DNA of 64,000 nt from Lunularia cruciata (lineage: Eukaryota > Streptophyta > Marchantiopsida > Lunulariales > Lunulariaceae), in the NCBI GenBank assembly GCA_948567375.1, contig OX419758.1:43715001-43779000 (forward strand). The letters run 5' to 3'. Position 1 is the first letter of the stretch; each line of letters starts with the position of its first letter. The notes under the pieces were generated by a model that was not told the DNA's origin, made no database searches, and worked only from the letters and a program-made list of their open reading frames with translations. Below, piece after piece: positions 56,780 through 64,000 of this stretch. The position numbers and the translations under genes are program-made.

Positions 56780-57520
56780 AAGGCTAAAGTGGAGTGGATT
56801 TCTAGTCATGTGATGCTTGTTTAGGATATGTATGAAGACATTTATTTTCATCATTGTAACCAGGGCAATGTAAGTTTGGATTAATGGAGGTTCTTTGCTA
56901 ATAGGTTCTATGAAACTATTGGTATAACACCACCTTATAAGCCATAGATTCTTAAGAAAATTCTTGATACAAAGTTGAGAAGGAAAAACAAACAACAGAC
57001 ACAAAACCAAGTTCATGGGAGTTTTATGAACAGAAGCACAAAATTAGAAGTGGTTCACCAAAAGAACAAAGGCATTCCAAGAGCATGTGATGGTGGTATT
57101 AACACTTTTATAACTAGTGAGAGAGGGTTTGTAGAATTGATTGATGAAACTATTGATTGGAGTGAGGAAGCATCTCATGTGAATCAAACTAAACAATCAT
57201 ATAAGGATAGTTTGATATTTGATGATGAGAAAGAAACAACACAAGTCTCTACACCTTCCACATAAAAGTGGTAATTAGAGCACAATTAGTCATGGGACAA
57301 AAGCTTGTGCTCAACCTGATGTTGTCAAACAACATAACAAAAAGCAAAGAGTATTGAAGGAAGGTAAAGATGGAATGCAGAAGTGTATGCTTGAATTCAC
57401 TCAAGTAGTTAAGGAAGCAAATGAGAAGAGGTCCTTGCAGGAAGTTCATAAATTTAAGTTGATAATGGTTCATGAACAACACAAGATGGTTTTAATGAGC
57501 CAAATGCTTTAACTGAAATG
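56780..57520 (+). pseudogene. Harbinger-associated Myb/SANT-like protein, broken
   Basis: On the + strand the text reads DMYEDIYFHHCNQGNVSLD, a stop, WRFFANRFYETIGITPPYKP and ILKKILDTKL, which fits the Myb/SANT-like (trihelix-type) DNA-binding domain that accompanies PIF/Harbinger transposases. After an open part (56975-57265) a charged helical tail follows (VLKEGKDGMQKCMLEFTQVV and KEANEKRSLQEVHKFKLIMV). Stops interrupt the domain. It sits next to the transposase relic on the opposite strand, as two-gene Harbinger elements do. Confidence 0.65.
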
Positions 57521-57662
57521 AATGGAGCTTAAAATCTTGAAAATCAACCAATGTGGATTGCACTCTTGAGTAAGTAAATACCTTCACTCTAAAACTACAT
57601 TTGCTATATCTAGATGCACATGAGTAATTTTGAATTGCTTGTACAAAGCTTCTCTCACTAAT

Positions 57663-58220
57663 TCATTTGCCTATAGTTGTACTCCATTCATCTACTACAA
57701 ATCTTGTGAGTGGAAACATATGTGCTCCATCTATATGCTCATCCATTGCATTGATGTTAGTAGGTAATGGTTCTCCTTCTTGAATTACAAAGTTATGTAG
57801 GACTGCACATGCAAGTGTCACTCTTGGAACAACTTCCATTCGCATTGGACAGGCCTTCAATATGCTTTACCTACCTTCAATTAACCAAATGAATTCTCCA
57901 CACATACTAGTGCTTTTGATGTGTGGTTGTTAAAAACATTCTACATAGGTTCTCCTTGATGTGAATGTTGATGTCAATGTTTCAACAACCATTGCCATAA
58001 TAGATAAGCTATATCTCCAAGGATCAATGATGGAATCACTTATGTAGTATGGTTTTCTTGTGGTAAGATGAGTGTCAATAGATAAGCTATATCTCCAAGG
58101 ATCAATGATGGAATCACTTATGTAGTATGGTTTTCTTGTGCAAAGATGAGTGTTGGCTGAGTGAGAGCTATCCTTGATTCCATTGCTTGATATAAGTTGG
58201 TTTGTTGTGTATAGCATCAT
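57663..58220 (-). pseudogene. PIF/Harbinger transposase relic
   Basis: On the - strand from 58220: YYISDSIIDPWRYSLSI (the GDS..P-like block) occurs twice, then after a frame change FNNHTSKALVCVENSFG with the conserved catalytic E block, LKGR, and then RVTLACAVLHNFVIQEGEPL and a Lys/Trp C-terminus. Stops and at least two frameshifts disable it. Its upstream end stops ten bases from the LTR of copy B, so the chromovirus appears to have inserted into it. Confidence 0.8.
58003..58158 (-). repeat. 78-bp perfect or near-perfect tandem duplication in the transposase relic
   Basis: GATAAGCTATATCTCCAAGG at 58003 recurs at 58081 and the following about 55 bp are the same. Period 78 bp keeps the frame (26 residues). 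Given the decay around it, the duplication is younger than the loss of function. Confidence 0.92.
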
Positions 58221-58229
58221 GAGCAGATT

Positions 58230-58965
58230 TGTAATACCAAGAGCTAGCCATATGATCTAGATGTGAAATTTAGTTTGGTAACATCTAGAATGATGTTATA
58301 CATGATGGTCAAAATAGATAAAATAGAAGTATCACCAAAAGAGTACTTATACTAATAATGCAGAAACCAAAATAGACTTGAAAACCTTGGAACCAATAGC
58401 TAGACATATAATTTAAAAGTGAGAATTGGTTTGGTAACATCTGGAAAGATGTTACACATGATGGAATAAATAGATCAAAAATAGGTATCACCAAAAGAGG
58501 ACTTCTAATAATAGAATAGGAACCAAAATATGCCTAAAATCTTTGAAGGCAATTTTGAAGGCCTAAACGGATGAATTAGGCCTTGAAAATGTGCACGTTT
58601 TGCTCCAAGAGACAAATGGTAAGCCTCCCCTCCCCTTGGTTTGTCTTGTGGAGAGCTTTCCAATGGTACCTTACCCATGTGATTTTGAGATTCCTACAAG
58701 AAGATTCAATAAAAGATTCTCTCCGGTCAAAGCTTGTTTGACCAACCAGATAGGACCTAAATTGACATGTCACCTATCAAAGTAAGTAATCCAAAGGTGG
58801 AGCTTGCTGAAATGTCACTTATCTGTGTGCCTAATCCTATGGTGGAGCTTCTTTGGAGGAGATCCTATTTGTCTATATAATAAAGAGAAGGTGCTCCTTT
58901 GAAGCATCAAATAATTGAGTGTGAAATTTGTGTTTTCTCTCTTCTCTTGTCTTCGGAGTATTACA
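58230..58965 (+). repeat. 5' LTR of chromovirus copy B
   Basis: It starts TGTAATACCAAGAGC and ends CGGAGTATTACA (736 bp). It is closely similar to LTR A, with the same two left-end units (58237 and 58392, period 155) and a CTATATAA promoter box near 58875. It is followed at once by the primer binding site. Confidence 0.95.
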
Positions 58966-58966
58966 A

Positions 58967-58982
58967 TGGTATCAAAGCGAGT
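58967..58982 (+). other. Primer binding site, initiator-Met tRNA type
   Basis: TGGTATCAAAGCGAGT lies one base after the LTR end. TGGTATCAGAGC is the usual plant LTR-element site that pairs with the 3' end of initiator methionine tRNA; here one base differs. Confidence 0.88.
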
Positions 58983-59139
58983 GTTTTAGTCCAAGAGAGT
59001 GGATCACCCCTCTTGGAAGAGCACAAACTATTAAAATTGAGTAATTTGAGGTGGAGAACATAGAGTAATTGCTAGACTTAAGGACTTTAGAGAGCGGATG
59101 TGATGGACGTACCAAGAGGACAATTTCCCATCAAGGTTA

Positions 59140-60640
59140 TATACATTTAGCGTGAGCAAATGAAGGTATTGCTAGTTTATCACTTTGGTGCAAAATTCAT
59201 GGACAAGATGATGAACTCACCAAACCTAGTGATTCTACCTATGGTAATATATGAAAGAGAGTGGGATTTGACAATCTACATTCTATTATGATGATATGGA
59301 TGTGAATGTCCCAAATCCTCTCCCTTTCAACACTTAAGTAGAACTCCATTATGTAGTGAGACCAAAAGTGATGTTTAGAGATTTTGTGGTTAGGAATTTT
59401 GGTGAGGAGTATTATCAACGAGTGATAGTGTCTGAGGTCCCAATGGTAGTTCCAATAGTTTGTGTGCCTTCCAGAGTGATCATATTGACTCTGTATTGAA
59501 GTACACATAAGCAATTGAGTGTTGCAAGAACCATGGATCCGCAATTGCAAGAGCTGGTGCAAGGAATGCAAGGGATGTTGAATGAATTTCAGGAGATTAA
59601 GATGACCTTGGAGACATTACAAAGTCAAGTGCAGATCCTAAGTAACAATCAAGCAATGCAAGAAGAAGAGCCATATCAAAACCTAGTACTTGTGACTAAA
59701 GTACTTGGAGAGGCACTTATGTCTATGAACCCTATCATTGATGAGGCCACATTGCTACTCTAGATGAAGAAGACCTACAACATTGATCCTTACAAGGGGT
59801 AGCATACGATGGGAGTAGTGGAAAATTGGATCTTCAGAATGAAGTAATATTTCCAATTATTCTCAATAGAGATCATAGAGCATGTTGCAGGGCGTATTCA
59901 CATGTGGGTACTTGATCGATAAAGCACTCACATGGTATGATGCTTGAGAATGATCTATGTTGGTAGAGAGAAGGGAGGTCACGTGGACAACAATGCAAGA
60001 AGTATTGTTAAAGAATTTCCAATTGGTGGATTTTGTGCAGATGGCCCAACCTCGACTATGGGGATTGAGACAAAAGGACATTATACAAGAGTATGTGGAG
60101 GCATTTCTGGATCTATAAATTGCAATAACTGACATGAGTCCAATAGAGGCTCTTGAAAATTTCAAATGAGGGTTGAAGGAGCGCATTTGCCAAGAAATCA
60201 TGGTGCAAAATCCTTGCATGGTATTTGAAGCCATTGTTTGTGCGCAGAGGATAGCAAGAGCATTGGGTGGAGGTGAAGTAGTAGTCCCACTTCAACATTA
60301 TCAAGCAGAAATGCCACACATGGGTGGACCAATACCGATGGAATTGGGCAACCTTTGATTTTGAGATTGAGGAGCACTACTGCTTCAAGGGAAGCATGGA
60401 CGGGTAGAAGAACAAAGAGATGGAGTCCTATGAGAAGAAGGAATTTGAGGAGAACAACACCATTGTTACAATTGTGGCCGCATTGGGCACATTTTTGTTG
60501 CATTCATTTCCCTAGAGGCACTCAAACTTCATACAGGTGATCTTTGAACAACATGGAGAGGTGCATTGAAGAGGAGGAGGTGGAAGTCACTTCAAATAAT
60601 GAAGATTGCCAATCAATGTACCTTGTGGCCTTACTAGCTC
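59140..60640 (+). pseudogene. Copy B gag, broken
   Basis: An ATG at 59533 opens MDPQLQELVQGMQGMLNEFQ with a coiled-coil. Later segments show the retrotransposon gag core (VENWIFRMK..YFQLFS near 59817) and a zinc knuckle near 60460, CYNCGRIGH, in which the last cysteine position reads Phe. Stops at several places separate these. The knuckle binds genomic RNA in intact elements. Confidence 0.8.
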
Positions 60641-60659
60641 AATAAGGAAGTAGAGAAGC

Positions 60660-62180
60660 AAGGAAGGAAGAAGACTAACACGCAAAGATCCCAAAAGGCA
60701 ACCTCACAATTGATTGTCGTGAATGAAGTCCTAGAAGGCAATCAAGTGAGAGTATTAATAGATCCGTGAACAAAATTTCTTGTCTTGCTCTGTTGCAATA
60801 AGATTGGGAATGGTTTTAGAGAAAGATGGAAGTGAAGAAGTAGAGTTACCTAACGAGCAAATAGAAAGGATTGAATCATTACTTAGATGGGTAACACTCT
60901 ATGTAAGAGAATATCAAGAAGCAATTGAGTAGCAAGTGATATAATTAACTTGTTATGATGTAATCTTAGGCATACCATGGATGGAGCACTACAACCCTAT
61001 GGTAGATTGGGGGAAGAAAGTAGTGAGAAGCCACCAATGGTCAATCATTGGGGTTAAAGAAAATCACATAGGCAAGATATGCCTCTATATGTCATAGGGA
61101 CGACAATCGTATGTAAGACCCATAAATGTTTCATGGGTCTAATAAGAGAAGTCCAGAGTGCACAACTTGATGGTACAAATTCTTGAGAAATTGAAGGATG
61201 TGGTGGATGAGTTTCAAGATGTCTTTCCTTATGATCTACCCTTAGGATTACTACCAAAAAGGAGAGTAGATCATAAAATTGAGACACTCTCGAGGAAGAC
61301 ACCTCCTTGTAAGGCCCCATATTGCCTATCACCTCATAAATTGGAAGAGTATAAGACTCAAATTGAGGAGATGTTGCAAAAAGGGTTCATCCAACCTAGC
61401 GTATTGCTTTATGGAGCTCCTATCTTGTTTGTGAAGAAGAAGGACGGTATAATGTGCATGTGCATTGACTATCGGGGTCTCAATCAACAAACAATGAAGA
61501 ACAATACCTCTTATCTTGCATGTATGACCTATTTGATCAACTCCATGGAGCAAGATATTTCACTAAATTGGACTTGTGGAGTGGTTACAATCAAATCCAA
61601 ATTGGAGAGTAGAATGTATACAAAATTGCCTTTTGAACCAGTTATATGCACTTTGAGTATCTTGTGATGCCTTTTGGCCTCACCAATGCACCTGCCACTT
61701 TCATGAGTCTAATGAATGACATATTTCATCTATATTTGGATAAGTCTTTTATCATCTTCTTGGATGACATCTTATTATACAGTATCAAAATGACGGAACA
61801 CAAACAACATCTATGAGAGGTCCTCTAGATTCTAATACAAAATTGATTGTATGCCAAAATCTTAAAGTGCGAGTTTGGCAAGTCTGAAGTAGACTACTTG
61901 TGGCATAGAGTAAGTGTAGAGGGAATTCAAGTATTGACGTATAAAATAGAGGTCATTAAGAAATGGAGTGCCCTTGAAGATAAGACTCAACTCAAGAGCT
62001 TCTTGGGGTTGACATGATTCTATCATAGATTTGTCAGGGACTTCTCCAAGGTGGCTCAACCTTTAATGACACTACTTGGCAAGGGCAAGAAGTGGACATG
62101 GGGACCCACACAAGAGTTGGCCTTTCAAGAACTGAAAGCTGCCTTGCTACATGCACCAATCTTGAAGTAGTATTACCCAA
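60660..62180 (+). pseudogene. Copy B protease and reverse transcriptase, broken
   Basis: A protease-like VNEVLEGNQVRVLIDP ends in a stop near 60768 where the catalytic D-S/T-G would be. Reverse transcriptase starts in the frame 61158-61667: [31 protein letters not shown]. After a frameshift the active site appears as [12 protein letters not shown] near 61750, with LDD in place of the usual Y-V-D-D or F-I-D-D, then FLGL and KVAQPL blocks. Several stops exclude activity. Confidence 0.9.
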
Positions 62181-63155
62181 AACGTCCAATCAAGCTGGCT
62201 ATGGATGCATCAGGCGTAGTAATAGGAGTAGTCCTACAACAAGAGTGGCATGATGGATGACATCCAATTGCATATTTCTCTCAAAAGTTATTACCGGTAG
62301 AGCGCAACTACCACACCAAAGAACATGAAGAGCTGGCCATTGTTCTAGCAACCAAGCAGTGGAAGCACTATCTAGGCAAGAAGGCATTTGTAGTAGAGAT
62401 AGACCACAAACCTCTAGTCTACATCAAGATGCAGAAAGATCTATCTCATTGCCAAATTTAGTGGGTAGAGTGGTGATAATGCTTCAACATGACAATCACC
62501 TATGTGGAAGGTAAGAATCAACTTGCAGATGCATTCACCCACATGCCAATGGCAAACAACTTGGTGGTAGAGGTTAAGATTAACCCTAAATTTTAGATAG
62601 AGATTTTGGCTACTTCAAAAATTGATCCACAGATTGTAGAATCGCACTCATCCAAAGGTGTCACCAGCACCCAAGGACTCACCTTTTGTGATGGCAGATT
62701 ATAGATCCCAAATGTCCCAAAATTGCGTACCACCATTCTAGCGGAATGTCATGCTTTGGCCATTGCAGGTCATGTTAGAGTGGACAACACCTTGGATGTA
62801 GTCCAATGCCAATACTATTGGCCCAAGATGAGCAACAATGTGATGGAATAAGTGCGCAACTGTCTACTTTGTCAACAAAAGCTTCTAATCAAGCTCCTAC
62901 ATGGCTCTTTCAACCTCTCCCCACTCCTAGCCAATTTTGGGAACAAGTGAATATGGATCTCATCTGTGAATTAACCAAGACCCCTTCAGAGTTTGACTCC
63001 ATCATGATGCAGTCTTTTCTCACCGTGACTTGTCTAGATTACTCATCACCAAAAGAGGCACTCAATTTAACTGTTTTTTTGGCGAACACTCTTTGGTTTC
63101 TTCAAAACTAAGTTGGCCATGTCCACAACTTACCACCCACAAACAAAATGGACAA
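62181..63155 (+). pseudogene. Copy B RNase H and integrase up to the inserted LTR, broken
   Basis: RNase H: LAMDASGVVIGVVLQQEW, HTKEHEELAIVLATKQWKHY, then NQLADAFTHMP. Integrase H2C2 finger: ALAIAGH, WPKMSNNV, CLLCQQK. A part of the core is missing near 63012-63030 (DSIMMQ jumps to the DRGTQF-like region, seen as KRGTQFNCFF). The core ends STTYHPQT-like then NGQ exactly where the foreign LTR begins. Confidence 0.88.
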
Positions 63156-63583
63156 TGTAACAATATGGAGTTTAGAGACGAAGTTAGTCGGGCTTACAAA
63201 GTAGAGAATAAGACAAAATAGCCTAGAATATTCTAGAAGCATCTAAGAAGCTTCTTAGGAAGCTTCCCAACTAGTTAACTTGCGCCCTAAGCAAGTAGCT
63301 TCTAGAAGGAAGCTTCTAGAAGCTTCTAACTAGCTTAGCTTGCACGCCAAGTAGGCGGCTTCTAGAAGGAAGCTTCTTGAGAAGCTTCCTAGTTAACTTG
63401 GCTTGCACTCCAAGAAAGCGGCTCAAGGAAGCTTCTTGAGAAGCTTCAAGAGTCTTGTATGCTACCTATAAATACCAAACCCAAAGCTCATGCTAGGCAT
63501 TTGGAGTTTTCCCTCATTTAAGTGTCCCAATGTGAGTTTCCATTCTCCTATTTCTCTCCTTGGTTTTGGTCTTTTACAGATAA
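63151..63583 (+). mobile_element. Solo LTR of a second family inserted in copy B integrase; target duplication GACAA/GATAA
   Basis: The LTR runs 63156-63578 (423 bp), TGTAAC...TTTTACA, flanked by GACAA (63151) and GATAA (63579). The integrase frame stops at NGQ before it and resumes after it as IE, a stop, then ANHTVEDM, which matches the family's NGQTER.N.T.EDM, so the insertion point is exact. Inside are three tandem units of about 62 bp full of AAGCTTCTAGAAG, then a TATAAATA box at 63467-63474. Confidence 0.88.
63228..63455 (+). promoter_or_regulatory. Cluster of heat-shock-element-like motifs
   Basis: Heat shock factor sites are alternating GAA and TTC at 2-base spacing. Here 63314-63326 reads TTC-TA-GAA-GC-TTC, a perfect three-part element, and TTCTAGAA or GAAGCTTC pairs recur at about 63232, 63251, 63262, 63300, 63363, 63382, 63432 and 63441. 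The TATA box follows at 63467. The layout resembles heat-activated plant retrotransposon LTRs such as ONSEN. Function is inferred. Confidence 0.7.
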
Positions 63584-63616
63584 ATAGAGTAAGCTAATCA
63601 CACAGTTGAAGACATG
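63579..63616 (+). pseudogene. Copy B integrase remnant joined directly to the 3' LTR
   Basis: After the target duplication the integrase text ANHTVEDM lasts until ATG at 63614-63616, and the next base is the TGTAATACC start of the 3' LTR. The integrase C-terminus, chromodomain and polypurine tract present in copy A (about 600 bp) are absent. Confidence 0.85.
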
Positions 63617-64000
63617 TGTAATACCACAAGCTAGCCATATGATCTACATGTGAAATTCGGTTTGGTAACATCTAGAATAATGTTATACATGATGGTCAAA
63701 ATAGATCAAATAGAAATATCACCAAAATTGTACTTCTACTAATAGAGCAGAAACCAAAATAGACTTGAGAACCTTAGAACCAATAGCTAGACATATGATT
63801 TAAAGGTGAGAATTGGTTTGGTAACATCTTGAAGGATACTACACATGATGGACTTAACAGATCAGAAAGAGGTATCACCAAAAGTGGACTTCTACTAATA
63901 GAGTAGGAATCAAAATATGCCTAAAACCTTTGAAGGCAATTTTGGAGGCCTAAACGGATGAATTAGGCCTAAAAAATGTGCAAATCCCCTCTCCAACAAA
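63617..64000 (+). repeat. 3' LTR of copy B (cut by window end)
   Basis: It starts TGTAATACCACAAGC and follows the 5' LTR of copy B closely, including both left-end units, to the window edge in the middle of the LTR. The right flank is not available, so the target duplication of copy B cannot be checked. Confidence 0.93.

Noticed and set aside
61158-61667. A functional reverse transcriptase gene
   Set aside because: The frame ends by frameshift before the active site and stops occur on both sides.

Overview
This window is nuclear DNA of a streptophyte, most likely a non-seed land plant (bryophyte or similar). The grounds are a plant-type omega-3 desaturase with no intron in its coding region, a plant-type SWR1 ATPase (PIE1) split by many GT-AG introns, and plant chromovirus and PIF/Harbinger transposon remains. 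The species cannot be named from the sequence. No bacterial-style operon, tRNA, rRNA or CRISPR array was recognised.

Layout: 1-9450 is transposon-rich, AT-rich DNA. It holds the 3' end of a Ty3/gypsy chromovirus (copy A) with its LTR, a Harbinger transposase relic, and a solo LTR with a perfect target duplication. 9450-42500 is a gene island of higher GC. It contains FAD3 (+ strand, 15662-16807) with a probable 5' leader intron, and PIE1 (- strand, 41628 to 18334). The two genes are convergent. 42500-58200 is AT-rich intergenic DNA with two more solo LTRs and a second Harbinger relic. 58230-64000 is a nearly whole but decayed chromovirus (copy B), which has itself been hit by an unrelated LTR carrying a row of heat-shock-element-like motifs.

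The main result is the reconstruction of PIE1 from what otherwise look like many separate reading frames. Eighteen coding exons with consistent splice phases give a predicted protein of 3461 residues, far longer than Arabidopsis PIE1 (about 2050). Order: long Ser/Gly-rich N-terminus, HSA domain, acidic region, split Snf2 ATPase, SANT/Myb domain, and long Ser/Pro-rich tail. The acidic region has grown by a tandem duplication of about 780 bp that copied exons and introns, giving three DDEAT modules where two are recalled in Arabidopsis. The introns carry a private repeat family, a roughly 505-590 bp tandem array, and a near-perfect 56-bp foldback.

Roles: FAD3 makes trienoic fatty acids in ER lipids; PIE1 deposits H2A.Z into chromatin. 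Apart from adjacency there is no sign that they work together. All transposons seen are broken by stops, frameshifts or deletions.
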